DNA of 64,000 bases from assembly GCA_035253825.1 (NCBI GenBank), contig DATFBM010000012.1, forward strand, positions 62,001 through 126,000. The letters are read 5' to 3'. Under the pieces are notes generated by a model that was not told where the DNA came from, ran no database searches, and saw only the letters and a list, made by a program, of their open reading frames with translations. Each line of letters opens with the position of its first letter. Positions within the stretch are counted from its first letter, which is position 1. This DNA is from JACCTH01 sp035253825. GTDB taxonomy: Bacteria > Actinomycetota > Acidimicrobiia > Spongiisociales > ZC4RG35. Shown here piece after piece: positions 52,396 through 60,796 of this stretch. The translations under genes and the position numbers were made by a program.

Positions 52396-52847
52396 TAGAG
52401 GCCGAGGGCAGTCTCGTACTGGCTGAACTCGCGCGGCACCCCCAACTCGCCGGAGGAGACGATGTCGGTGATGGTGCCTTCGCCGTCGATGAAGAACGTC
52501 GATCGTTCGGCATAACCGAACGTCTCGTTGAAGCAGCCGTACTCCTTTGCCACTTTTCCGTGTGGCCAGAAGTCAGAGAGAATCGGGAAGGTAAAGCCCT
52601 GTTGCTCGGCCCATACCCGATTCGAATTGAGGGTGTCACAGGTGATCACAAAGACCCGGGCTCCCTTCGACTGCAGATAGTCGAGGTTGTCGCGGATCGA
52701 GCACATCTCCCCCTCGCAGGTGCGGGTGAAGGCAAATGGCATGAACACGATCATCGCCGGCGCTCCGGCGAGTTCGCCCAGGCTCCGTTTCTCGCGATGC
52801 TGATCGCGAAGAATGAAGTCCGGAGCCTTCATCCCGACCTCCAACAT
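52395..52847 (-). CDS. ahpE: AhpE-like peroxiredoxin with a second cysteine
   Basis: 150 residues from ATG 52847 (MLEVGMKAPDFILRDQH). Peroxidatic Cys44 in PFAFTRTCEGEMC, matching AhpE, followed by LSDFWPHGKVAKEYGCFNE. Unlike mycobacterial AhpE there is a second Cys49 five residues on, the position of the resolving cysteine in BCP/PrxQ enzymes. It could therefore form an intramolecular disulfide. It is last of the tatA - sigE - anti-sigma - RseB-like - ahpE gene row; the gap to the RseB-like gene is 2 bp. Confidence 0.88.
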   Translation of the reverse strand: MLEVGMKAPDFILRDQHREKRSLGELAGAPAMIVFMPFAFTRTCEGEMCSIRDNLDYLQSKGARVFVITCDTLNSNRVWAEQQGFTFPILSDFWPHGKVAKEYGCFNETFGYAERSTFFIDGEGTITDIVSSGELGVPREFSQYETALGL

Positions 52848-52849
52848 CG

Positions 52850-53794
52850 CTAACCCCCGAGCAGGGAAAGAATGCGGGAGAAGAAGCCCGGCCGGGAAGG
52901 CTCGGGCAAGCCGCCGAGGACCATCTCGACCAAATCCCCGGGCAGGTCTCCATGAAGCGCCATTCCTCCGGCGGAGGTATCCCAAACCAGGGTCACGGTG
53001 CCGGGTCGATACCAGCGCTGGTAGGTGCCGAGGTCACCCTCCCAGTCTCGAGCCTCCGAGATGGAGTCGACGGAGAAGCGACCTTTGACGTTGTAGAGGG
53101 CGAACGCGAAGAAGCCGTCGGAGTAATAGGCCATCTGCCCGACTTGATTCCAGCCATAGACATCGAGGCGGCTGAAACCACCGAGCTTGGCCGGAAACAC
53201 CGTGTCGGAAAACTCTTTGACCCGAGAAAGGGTCCTCACGTCACCTTCGGCGCCACCGGCAACCCGCGGGGTGCCCGGGACGAAGGAGGTGAGCTTGGTC
53301 GTGCAGTAAACCGATCCATCGTCGTTCAAGGTCTCAGAGCGCAGCAATGTCCCGGTGGCCTGATCGAAGGTGAGCCGTACCCGGGTCTCGCCCCTGGTGG
53401 CCAAGGAAACGCGGTCGGCGCTGCGACCGAGATAGCTGACCTCTTCGACCGCCGTCAACTGATAACCGGCGGGAGGTTTGGTGGCGGCGGCGATCTCCAC
53501 TTTGGCGGCGGCGCCGCCAGGTCCGGTGGCGGCCAGGAAGCCGGCTCCGGCAGAGACCACCGGGGCGCCATCGACTCCCGCGGAGACATAGATGATTCCA
53601 TCCCTCTGCGCCACCTGGGCTGCACTATCTCGCAGACCCACCGGGGTTCGGCAGGTGAGAACCTGTTCGCCCGAATACTCGGCGGTCGCGGCCCGCTCGA
53701 AATACTCGGAGAGCTCGAGCGAGAGCGCCGGAAGCGGAAGCAGTGAGACCAGAACAGCTCCCACGAGTATCGACAGGAGGCCTCGACGTCTCAC
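52850..53794 (-). CDS. RseB/MucB-like secreted sigma-factor regulator
   Basis: 314 residues from GTG 53794, in a GTGA overlap with the anti-sigma gene; the longer frame to 54127 is its shadow. Signal anchor near 5-25 (LLSILVGAVLVSLLPLPALS). The rest resembles MucB/RseB proteins: SEYFERAATAEYSGEQVL, YVSAGVDG, VRLTFDQATGTLLRSETLNDDG, then a C-terminal domain with GWNQVGQMAYYSDGFFAFAL and VTLVWDTSAGGMALHG. Probably senses envelope stress and protects the anti-sigma factor. Confidence 0.8.
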   Translation of the reverse strand: MRRRGLLSILVGAVLVSLLPLPALSLELSEYFERAATAEYSGEQVLTCRTPVGLRDSAAQVAQRDGIIYVSAGVDGAPVVSAGAGFLAATGPGGAAAKVEIAAATKPPAGYQLTAVEEVSYLGRSADRVSLATRGETRVRLTFDQATGTLLRSETLNDDGSVYCTTKLTSFVPGTPRVAGGAEGDVRTLSRVKEFSDTVFPAKLGGFSRLDVYGWNQVGQMAYYSDGFFAFALYNVKGRFSVDSISEARDWEGDLGTYQRWYRPGTVTLVWDTSAGGMALHGDLPGDLVEMVLGGLPEPSRPGFFSRILSLLGG

Positions 53795-54222
53795 CCGGCC
53801 TGCCCTTCGATGCGAAGCGACAACACGTCGGGAGGAATCAGGCGACCCGCCGAGCTGGGATCGAATGAGGTCCTGGCCAGCCAGGGGGCGCTGAGATCGT
53901 CCTGGGTGAGAGCGATCACCTCGCGGGGAGAGGCAAAACTCGCCAGGACCACCGCCAAAGCGGCCGCGGTGGCCGCGGCGGTGCCCCAGATGAGCTTTGG
54001 CTTGCGGCGCAGCCTGGCGGCTCGTCGGCGCATCTTTTCGGTGGTTGGCAATTCCAGCATCGGCAATGAGCGCAACCGGGCCCGAACTTCCATCAATGCG
54101 GCGACCTCGTCGCGGCAGTGGTCGCAACCCGAGATGTGCCCTTTCACCCGTACGAGTTCGAGCGAGTCCAGTTCACCGTCGAGGTAGGCGGAGAGATCTT
54201 CGCCCGGGTGCCCGAAGCTCAT
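53791..54222 (-). CDS. Anti-sigma factor (zinc-finger ZAS type, RseA-like)
   Basis: 143 residues. N-terminal H29-x3-C33-x2-C36 motif (HISGCDHC) in GHISGCDHCRDEVAAL, one TM segment about 78-98, and an extracytoplasmic tail. It overlaps the sigE-like gene by 4 bp and the RseB-like gene by 4 bp, so the three are cotranslated. Should sequester the sigma factor at the membrane. Confidence 0.88.
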   Translation of the reverse strand: MSFGHPGEDLSAYLDGELDSLELVRVKGHISGCDHCRDEVAALMEVRARLRSLPMLELPTTEKMRRRAARLRRKPKLIWGTAAATAAALAVVLASFASPREVIALTQDDLSAPWLARTSFDPSSAGRLIPPDVLSLRIEGQAG

Positions 54223-54776
54223 GCCAACTGCTCCCGGAGGAGCCTGCGCCCACGATGGATCCGGCTGCGGACCGTTCCGACGGGGACTCCCACCGCGGTT
54301 GCGATCTCGTCATAAGAGAGGCCGACGACATCGCACATCACAACCGCCTCCCGGAAGTCGAAGGGAAGATCAAGCAGGGCCTTTTGGATGTCGTCGTCGA
54401 AAGAGACCGATGCCAGGACTTCATCAGGGGATTGAGCGACGTACCGGCCGAAGAACCCCAGGTCAGCCTCGTCAGGCAGAGAAACGGTCGGGCGCCGGCG
54501 TTGTCGGCGGACGTCATCGAGGAAAGCATTGCGGGTGATCCGCCACAGCCAGCCTTCGAACGAGCCCGGTTGGTAATCGGCCAGACCGCTGCGGACCCTG
54601 AGCAGTACCTCCTGCACGAGGTCATTGGCATCGTGGGGGTTTCCACAGAGGCGATATGCGTAGTTGTAGATCTTGCGACCGTGGCTGCGCGCGACTTCGT
54701 CCCAGGTGATCGGAAACGCATCATTGGGTGGGACGCCAACCTTCCGCCTCTTATTAATCGGAGAGGCCTCAGACAT
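54219..54776 (-). CDS. sigE: ECF sigma factor, SigE-like
   Basis: 185 residues. Region 2: YNYAYRLCGNPHDANDLVQEVLLRV-type sequence (GNPHDANDLVQEVLLRV) and FEGWLWRITRNAFLDDVRRQ. Region 4: ALLDLPFDFREAVVMCDVVG and LSYDEIATAVGVPVGTVRSR. Length and linker (FFGRYVAQSPDEVLASVSFD) resemble mycobacterial SigE. A 12-bp palindrome ATGAGGCCTCAT covers its start. It likely controls its own operon. Confidence 0.9.
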   Translation of the reverse strand: MSEASPINKRRKVGVPPNDAFPITWDEVARSHGRKIYNYAYRLCGNPHDANDLVQEVLLRVRSGLADYQPGSFEGWLWRITRNAFLDDVRRQRRRPTVSLPDEADLGFFGRYVAQSPDEVLASVSFDDDIQKALLDLPFDFREAVVMCDVVGLSYDEIATAVGVPVGTVRSRIHRGRRLLREQLA

Positions 54777-54851
54777 GAGGCCTCATCGACGAAACGCTCA
54801 AATTCGACCGAAAGTTCCGGCGAACCGGCCCGAAACCCCCGATCGAGCGGC

Positions 54852-55085
54852 CTAAATCGACTTGGGCGGCGTGGGCGGAGCGGGGGCGGCGGGTTCGTCG
54901 GCCGACGTGGTCGCAGCCTGCTCGTTCTGATCCACCTTGTCCTCGGCCGACCCTTCGGAGATGCCCTTTCGGAACTCCTTGGCCGACGCCCCGAGCGAAC
55001 GGGCTAGTTCGGGGAGTTTGCGGGCTCCAAAAAGGAGCAACACGACCACGAGGATCAGAATCCACTCGGATCCCTTTGGAAACAT
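54852..55085 (-). CDS. tatA: Twin-arginine translocase subunit TatA
   Basis: 77 residues: TM helix 7-20 (EWILILVVVLLLFGARKLPELA) with the FGARKLPELARSLG hinge, amphipathic helix ASAKEFRKGISEG, and an acidic Ala/Pro-rich tail. Upstream of sigE in the same direction, reminiscent of the tat/sigE proximity in mycobacteria. Confidence 0.93.
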   Translation of the reverse strand: MFPKGSEWILILVVVLLLFGARKLPELARSLGASAKEFRKGISEGSAEDKVDQNEQAATTSADEPAAPAPPTPPKSI

Positions 55086-55179
55086 GAAGGCAATCCTACC
55101 CCCTCGGCGCGAGTTCGGAGACCACTAGCCGATGCTTTCGACGCCCGAGCATCAGCTTCGGTTCCCCTCCCCTATCCCT

Positions 55180-56145
55180 TTAGGACAAGGAAAGCGAATC
55201 CACCATCGACTGCAACCGGTTTCGGGTCACGAAGCGAACCCGGGGATTCCGCCGTTCCAGCTCGTAAATCTCAAAGGGCCCGTATTTGTCCGTGACCAGC
55301 ATCCCGCGGTTGGCCCCCGAAGAGCCGAATTCGATCATGAACTTGCGAATCACTGACTCCTCGAGCTCGGGATGTTCGCCGGGCTCGTGGCGTTCCTCCA
55401 CCAGATAGGTCGTCTCACCCGCCTTCGAGGCCATCCAGGCTGTCATCCCGGCGGGATTGACCTGATAACCAAAGAGCGCCAGAAGACCGGTGACCAGGCT
55501 GCCCGGCGAGAGATCGTCGGGGTCGATTCCCTGGGCGCGCAGTCCAGTGACGACAGCCTTCGGCAAACGGATCTCCTGGGAGAGAGGAGCGAGCTCGTCT
55601 GATCGCTCCTGCGCTTCCACCCCGGGATGAACGCTCGACTCGGACCGCTCCCGAAAGGAGGCCAGCAAGGGGTCGTCGCTGATTGCGGCGAGGTTGAGGA
55701 TGTCCACCCCCTCCGCCCGCGGGGGAAGAGTGCCGGGCTGGTCGAGCTTGGCCGACCCGACGCGTCGGACCTCATCCCGACCGGCCATGGCGACGACTTC
55801 GGTGATGTGGCTTAGGGGGAGCGAATGGCGCTTCTCCCGGACGACCTCGATCGCCTCACGAACCAGCAGGTCGGAGAGAATCTCATCAATCTCCCCCTCC
55901 CCGAGGGGGACGTCGAAACGAACGATGGCATCGGTGCCGTCGACGTGGAACTCGGCAACGTCGGGGCGGGGACGATCGATCTTGATCTCAGGCGCGGCCG
56001 GAGTTGGAGGGAGATTGCGGCTCGACCGGCGGCTCGGAATCTGAATGCCAAGCTCCGCTTCGAGCTTTTTCCGGCGCTGCCGGAGATAGATGCTGGTCGC
56101 GATCAAGATCGCCGCAGCGAGGAAAATGGCAAAAGCAACACCCAT
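55180..56145 (-). CDS. Membrane-anchored hypothetical protein
   Basis: 321 residues from ATG 56145 (MGVAFAIFLAAAILIATSIY). One N-terminal TM helix, then a basic stretch (LRQRRKKLEAELG) and a proline-rich linker. The middle has FDVPLGEGEIDEILSDLLVREAIEVV and SHITEVVAMAGRDEV; the C-terminus has YQVNPAGMTAWMASKAGETTYLVEE, FMIEFGSSGANRGMLVTD and YGPFEIYELERRNPRVRFVTR, reminiscent of restriction-endonuclease-like Mrr folds but without a clear catalytic D-ExK. Function unknown. The ClC gene ends 10 bp beyond its start and runs toward it. Confidence 0.65.
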   Translation of the reverse strand: MGVAFAIFLAAAILIATSIYLRQRRKKLEAELGIQIPSRRSSRNLPPTPAAPEIKIDRPRPDVAEFHVDGTDAIVRFDVPLGEGEIDEILSDLLVREAIEVVREKRHSLPLSHITEVVAMAGRDEVRRVGSAKLDQPGTLPPRAEGVDILNLAAISDDPLLASFRERSESSVHPGVEAQERSDELAPLSQEIRLPKAVVTGLRAQGIDPDDLSPGSLVTGLLALFGYQVNPAGMTAWMASKAGETTYLVEERHEPGEHPELEESVIRKFMIEFGSSGANRGMLVTDKYGPFEIYELERRNPRVRFVTRNRLQSMVDSLSLS

Positions 56146-56155
56146 GTCTGAGATT

Positions 56156-58264
56156 CTACGGCGGGGTAGTTGCGGGGCTAGCCCCTCCCGAGTCACCCTC
56201 CTCACTGATCTCGCCCACGAGGATCTCGGCAGTCGCCTCCGAGGCCCCGGCATTCAACCTCTCGATCATCTCTGATCGCGAGGCCACGGTGCCAAAGGCG
56301 GTGACGACGTCGCCGGCGAGAAGGGTGGTACCCCCGGTGGGAACGATCAGCTCCCGACTCCTGGTCACCGAAACCAGAGTCGACCCCTCCGGCCAAGCCA
56401 CCTCTCGGACCAGCTTGCCGTCGGCAATCGAGCCGGGAGGGACCCGGAAGTCGAAATAACCGGCGCCGGGATCCGTCCGCTGTTCGAGCCGCCGCCTCAC
56501 CAGCTCGCGCTCGGTCCGCTTCGACAACGCCTGGTGATAGGCGCGCACTGCCTCCTCCCGCCGGAACAAACCGACAAACGTGCCGGACCCATCCTCGGCT
56601 ACCACCGGCAGCCGCCCGATCCCTAATGCCGCCATCCGTTCCAAGGCCGACGACACCGGAGTCGAAGCAGTCACCGTCACCGGACGGGGAATCATGGCTT
56701 GCCCGACCGTCGTGTGCGTCCCCGAGCCGCCTGCCCGGGCAATGTCAGCGACGGTGATGATGCCCACCACCTTGTTCGCGTCCAGGACGACCAAGCCGTT
56801 ATATCGAAATCGGGACATGGCGCTCTCCACTTCCCCGAGTTGTTGATGGAGGCGAGCCACCGCGTGCGGCCGATGCATCACGTCTCCGACATTCACGGTG
56901 TCGAGAAGGTCGATCTCGCTATGGGATACGAGCGAAATGCCGCGTCGACGTAGGACCGACTGGTAGAGGCTGTCGCGATGGAAGCGGTCAGCAAGGAAGG
57001 TGGCCATCGTGGTGCCCAACATCAATGGCAGGATCAATCCGTAGTCGCGGGCACCGGTGATCTCGAACACCAGCATGATCGCCGTGAGGGGCGCTCGGGC
57101 CACGGCCGCGATCACCGTTGCCATCCCCACCACGGCCAGCCCGCCCGGCCTCAGCCCTCCGAGGGCATCGATCGGAGCCAGAAGTTCGCCGAGGGAGGCA
57201 CCAAGGGTGGCGCCGATGAAAAGGCAGGGAAAGAAGGCTCCCCCTGCGGCCCCGGAGGTGGTCGTGAAACAGGTGGCGACCACCTTCGCCCCGGCCAGAA
57301 GCGCCAAAGCCCACCAATCATTGCCTCCGATACCGGCTTGTTCGAAGGCTTCGGACTGCCCCAGGAGCTCGCTGACAAACGACTGACCTGTACCCAGGAT
57401 CTCGGGGGCGAAGAATCCGATTGCGGCGACAACCAGGCCAAAGAGCACCGGCCTAAAACCTCCGAGATCGCGGGCTCGCTGCCAGCCCCCCAGCCAATCC
57501 ATCATTCGCAGCAGTGCCAATCCGGCCAAGGCCGCGAGCAATGACAGAACCAGGTAGCCGATCAGCTGGCGCGGGTCACCGAGCTCGTATGACCCAGCCT
57601 GAATGGTGAGGCCCTGGCCGACGATGCTGCGACTGGTAATGGCCGCCACCACCGAGGCGATGACGATGGCCGAGACATGGCGTACGGCGAAGCTGCCGAT
57701 GATCACCTCGAGCGCGAAGAGCATGCCGGCAATGGGAGCGTTGAAGCTGGCACCAATGCCGGCGGCGGCGCCGGCGGCCACCAGGCTCCTGATCTGGTCT
57801 TCGCCAAGGTGAAAGAAGCGAGCGACGACGGAGCCGATCGAGGAGCCGATCTGCACGATCGGCCCTTCCCGCCCTCCCGATCCGCCGCCCCCGAGGGTGA
57901 GGGCGGTGGCGACGATCTTGATCGGGGCCACCCGCCCGCGAATCGTCCCGCCATGAATGGCGAGAGCGGCCATGGCATCCGGAACCCCGTCCCCTTCGAC
58001 CTCGGGCGCAAAACGCTTGGCCAGCCACCACGCCAGGTAGAGGCCCAAAGGCACCCCCACGAACACAAGCCACCGGCCTCCGCCGAAGGAATCCTCAACC
58101 TGGCGAAAGCCGGTGGAGATGAGGTTGATGACCGTCACCAACGCCGCCGCCCCCACCCCGACTCCCAGCCCCACCACCGCCGACAACACAAGGAAGGTGG
58201 TTGTTTCCCGATCGGTGAGGACGCCCACGGCCCTGCTCCGGAGCCTCTCACCCATCGCTCTCAT
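56156..58264 (-). CDS. ClC-family chloride channel/antiporter with CBS and TrkA-C domains
   Basis: 702 residues. ClC core with GGGSGGREGPIVQIGSSIG (GxxxGREGP selectivity motif), GASFNAPIAGMLFALEVI and AGGAFFPCLFIGATLG. Two CBS domains follow (MHRPHAVARLHQQLG and AMIPRPVTVTASTPV), then a TrkA-C-like domain (DGKLVREVAWPEGSTLVSVTR). The gating glutamate of antiporters aligns with GREGP, so either channel or exchanger is possible. Its 5' end faces repeat copy C. Confidence 0.9.
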   Translation of the reverse strand: MRAMGERLRSRAVGVLTDRETTTFLVLSAVVGLGVGVGAAALVTVINLISTGFRQVEDSFGGGRWLVFVGVPLGLYLAWWLAKRFAPEVEGDGVPDAMAALAIHGGTIRGRVAPIKIVATALTLGGGGSGGREGPIVQIGSSIGSVVARFFHLGEDQIRSLVAAGAAAGIGASFNAPIAGMLFALEVIIGSFAVRHVSAIVIASVVAAITSRSIVGQGLTIQAGSYELGDPRQLIGYLVLSLLAALAGLALLRMMDWLGGWQRARDLGGFRPVLFGLVVAAIGFFAPEILGTGQSFVSELLGQSEAFEQAGIGGNDWWALALLAGAKVVATCFTTTSGAAGGAFFPCLFIGATLGASLGELLAPIDALGGLRPGGLAVVGMATVIAAVARAPLTAIMLVFEITGARDYGLILPLMLGTTMATFLADRFHRDSLYQSVLRRRGISLVSHSEIDLLDTVNVGDVMHRPHAVARLHQQLGEVESAMSRFRYNGLVVLDANKVVGIITVADIARAGGSGTHTTVGQAMIPRPVTVTASTPVSSALERMAALGIGRLPVVAEDGSGTFVGLFRREEAVRAYHQALSKRTERELVRRRLEQRTDPGAGYFDFRVPPGSIADGKLVREVAWPEGSTLVSVTRSRELIVPTGGTTLLAGDVVTAFGTVASRSEMIERLNAGASEATAEILVGEISEEGDSGGASPATTPP

Positions 58265-58291
58265 CGGGGTTGGTTATATCACCGCCGGTTT

Positions 58292-58343
58292 GCGAACCCA
58301 GGGTTCGTCGACGCGCTCTGCCCGTCTACCAGCCCACAGAATG
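58292..58343 (-). repeat. 52-bp dispersed 3'-UTR repeat, copy C
   Basis: On the minus strand, the sense of the upstream gene (58350-59231), it begins CATTCTGTGGGCTGG 6 nt after that stop and ends GAACCCTGGGTTCGC. It has the second palindrome intact and a degenerate first one (GGGCAGAGCGCG). It lies in the gap before the ClC gene on the same strand. Confidence 0.75.
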
Positions 58344-58349
58344 GACCGC

Positions 58350-59231
58350 CTAGAGCAGGCGGCCGATCCCCATCGCCTGGGCCGAGGCCAGAGCGGCGGC
58401 TCCGGCGGCGACATCCTGGGAGGCGATCCCCACCGACTTGAAGAGAGTCACATCCTCGCCGATTTGGGGGTTCCGGCCGGACAGGAGATCGGCGATGGTC
58501 GCCACCGGCTCCCGGCCGGCCTGAATCAGGTCCCCCGCCTCAGCAGCTGCTGCCTCGAAGTCGTCGACCACCGGATAAGACCGATTTACGGTCTCGGCTG
58601 GTACCTCGCACATCTCGGGGGTGAAGGCCCCGACCGCGTTGATATGCGTACCTGACCCGACCGAGCCATCCTCGAAGAGGGGCTCTCTTGAAGGGGTGGC
58701 GCAGGAGATGACGTCCGCGCCTAGCACGGCGCCGTCTGCCTCTGAGAACGGGGTTGCCGGCAAACCGATCTCTTCCAGACGTTCGGCCAGGTCTCGAGCT
58801 CGTTCCGGTTGCCGGCTCCAGACCCGGACCTCCTGCAAGCGTCGCACGGCGGCAACGGCGGCCACTTGATCCGCCGCCATGGCGCCCGCTCCCAGCATCG
58901 CCATCACCTTGGCATCCGGACGGGAGAGCAGACTCGTTGCCAAGCCGGAGGCTGCGCCCGTCCGGATTGACGTCAGAGTCGGTCCATCGACCATCCCGAT
59001 CGCTGATCCGTCGAAGTCGAAAACGACGACGACCCCGGCGGGGTTGCCGGGAACGATCGACACCACCTTCACCCCGGTGTTCGGTCCGGCCCGACCCGGC
59101 ATGAACATCGAGCCTCCTACCAAAGTCCGGAGAGGAACCTCCCGATCGTCGCCCAGCCCGACCTTCATCGCCTCGATTGCATCGACCATCGAGAGCGCGA
59201 GCCTCGTCGCCCTCGCATCGAGAATCAGCAC
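58350..59231 (-). CDS. Ornithine cyclodeaminase / mu-crystallin family protein
   Basis: 293 residues; GTG start. NAD-binding GAGAMAADQVAAVAAVRRLQEVRVWSR-type Rossmann core (MAMLGAGAMAADQVAAVAA), GPTLTSIRTGAASGLAT upstream, ADVISCATPSREPLF, and HINAVGAFTPEMCEV with the conserved Asp-equivalent region. Family members are ornithine cyclodeaminases, ketimine reductases or alanine dehydrogenases; no substrate is assigned. It starts 9 bp after the NYN-LOTUS gene stop, so the two are cotranscribed. Confidence 0.88.
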   Translation of the reverse strand: MLILDARATRLALSMVDAIEAMKVGLGDDREVPLRTLVGGSMFMPGRAGPNTGVKVVSIVPGNPAGVVVVFDFDGSAIGMVDGPTLTSIRTGAASGLATSLLSRPDAKVMAMLGAGAMAADQVAAVAAVRRLQEVRVWSRQPERARDLAERLEEIGLPATPFSEADGAVLGADVISCATPSREPLFEDGSVGSGTHINAVGAFTPEMCEVPAETVNRSYPVVDDFEAAAAEAGDLIQAGREPVATIADLLSGRNPQIGEDVTLFKSVGIASQDVAAGAAALASAQAMGIGRLL

Positions 59232-59240
59232 GTGTTCAGA

Positions 59241-60302
59241 TCAGGGAAGACTGACTCTGTAGTCGTTTAGCGCCTCGTCCCATTCCAACTCGATGAGCCC
59301 CCGGGTCGCGGCCGCCTTGCAAAATTGGAGAAATCCGGCAAACCCATACTTTCTCTCCGAGAACGAGGTATCGCGCTTTCGCACCTGGTTCTTGAGTCCC
59401 GAGAGGGCGGGTTTGCCGTTGCGCCGCTGCAGCTCGGTCACCACGTCGACCAGGAGCGAAAAGGCTTCGTTCTCCCCGCCCCCGTCTTGGTTGAACTGGA
59501 CAACCGGATCGCCTTTGGCCGGGCCCTCGCTCAGTTCGATCAGGCCCTGCTCCTCGAGATTGCGCAGCAACTCCCCGAACGCCCTGAACCCATAGTCAGC
59601 CTCGGAGAAGGTCGAGTCCTTGCGGAGCACTGCCCGCTTCAGCGATGACGCCAGGACCGACTCGCCGCTCGACCGCTGAAGACCGGCCAAAGTCCTAGTG
59701 ATGAGGGCTTCGATCGGCTCCTTCTCGGTCTGACTGGCAACCTCTTCGTCGGCGGTCACTTCAGCCGAAGCCACTTCGGTTCGCCGGGGCCGTCTTCGCG
59801 CCGGTGTGTCGGGAGTAGGACCTTCCACCCCCTCGAGGGCTTCGTAGAACAGAAACTCGTCGCAAGCCGGAGGGAGCAATGCCGAAGTCGACGCTTTGAT
59901 TCCGACCCCGATCACCTTCTTGTTGAGCTCGCGCAACTTGTGCACGAGCGGTGTGAAGTCGGAGTCGCCCGTCCCAATGACAAAGGTGGTGACGTAGTCT
60001 CTCTCGAAGGCAAGTTCGATGGCGTCCACCGCCATCTTGATGTCGGCCGCGTTCTTGCGCGTTGCCCCCAGACGCTGGGGAATCTCGATCAGCTCGAGGT
60101 GATGTCGGGTGAGCATCCGGCGACCTTCCTCGAACATCGACCAATCTGCATAGGCGCGCCTTGACACCACTCGCCCCCGCTCGGCCAAAGCATCGGCAAT
60201 GGGTTTGAAGTCGAACTCCTGACCGCCGAGTGCGTCGCGGGCGCCGATCGCCAGGTTCTCGTAGTCGAGGAACAAGGCGATGCGTTCTTCTTCGTCAGCC
60301 AT
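59241..60302 (-). CDS. NYN-domain protein with two LOTUS/OST-HTH domains
   Basis: 353 residues from ATG 60302. NYN (PIN-like) RNase domain, about 5-150: ALFLDYENLAIGARD, RKNAADIKMAVDAIELA and FVIGTGDSDFTPLVHKL, giving the conserved acidic metal sites. After a linker rich in Arg/Pro (APARRRPRRTE-type) come two OST-HTH/LOTUS domains: LITRTLAGLQRSSGESVLA to YGFRAFGELLRNLEEQGLIE and LLVDVVTELQRRNGKPALSG to YGFAGFLQFCKAAATRGLIE. LOTUS domains bind RNA (G-quadruplex). An RNA-targeted nuclease is likely. Confidence 0.9.
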   Translation of the reverse strand: MADEEERIALFLDYENLAIGARDALGGQEFDFKPIADALAERGRVVSRRAYADWSMFEEGRRMLTRHHLELIEIPQRLGATRKNAADIKMAVDAIELAFERDYVTTFVIGTGDSDFTPLVHKLRELNKKVIGVGIKASTSALLPPACDEFLFYEALEGVEGPTPDTPARRRPRRTEVASAEVTADEEVASQTEKEPIEALITRTLAGLQRSSGESVLASSLKRAVLRKDSTFSEADYGFRAFGELLRNLEEQGLIELSEGPAKGDPVVQFNQDGGGENEAFSLLVDVVTELQRRNGKPALSGLKNQVRKRDTSFSERKYGFAGFLQFCKAAATRGLIELEWDEALNDYRVSLP

Positions 60303-60347
60303 CGGCAAAGGTTAGGCCCGCTCGGATTTGGAAAAGAGGGCGAATCC

Positions 60348-60605
60348 TTACGCCGTCCAGCCCAGGAAGCGCTCGCCGGCGGTCACGAACAAGAACCAAA
60401 ATCCGAAAGCGAGAGGCGCGAAGAGCAAGACGAAGGCCGGCCGGGATCGATAGACCAACACCGCCCAGACGAACCCGCCCAGCCAAATGGCCCAGAGCAG
60501 GGCCAGCCAGGGAAATGGGACCACCAGGCCCGAGGTGAGATAGAAGAATCCGACTCCGAGATAGAGAATCAGGCCAAGAATGCCGGCGACTCTTTCCATC
60601 GTCAT
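60348..60605 (-). CDS. Small three-TM membrane protein
   Basis: 85 residues; ATG 60605 or 60599. TM helices about 6-28, 33-52 and 56-76, with Phe/Trp-rich ends (GVGFFYLTSGLVVPFPW, FGFWFLFVTAGERFLGW). Unknown family. It is 45 bp upstream of the NYN-LOTUS gene in the same direction and may be cotranscribed with it. Confidence 0.7.
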   Translation of the reverse strand: MTMERVAGILGLILYLGVGFFYLTSGLVVPFPWLALLWAIWLGGFVWAVLVYRSRPAFVLLFAPLAFGFWFLFVTAGERFLGWTA

Positions 60606-60657
60606 CGCGAGAGATCCTTCCGATTTTGGAATCGAATCTACGTCAGAATGGTGAGAC

Positions 60658-60730
60658 GCGCCTGTAGCTCAGTGGATAGAGCGCCGCCGTCCTAAGGCGG
60701 GCGTCGGGGGTTCGAATCCCTCCGGGCGCA
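60658..60730 (+). tRNA. tRNA-Arg (CCU)
   Basis: 73 nt: acceptor GCGCCTG with CGGGCGC plus discriminator A, D arm TAGCTCAGTGGATAGAGC, anticodon arm CCGCC-GTCCTAA-GGCGG with anticodon CCT, T arm GGGGGTTCGAATCCCTC. CCA is not encoded. It reads the rare AGG codon. Confidence 0.94.
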
Positions 60731-60796
60731 CTATTCCACAATCTCCATCTACCGGCCCATTGCAGATAAGCTGACCGGTCGCGCCTGACGTCGGCG

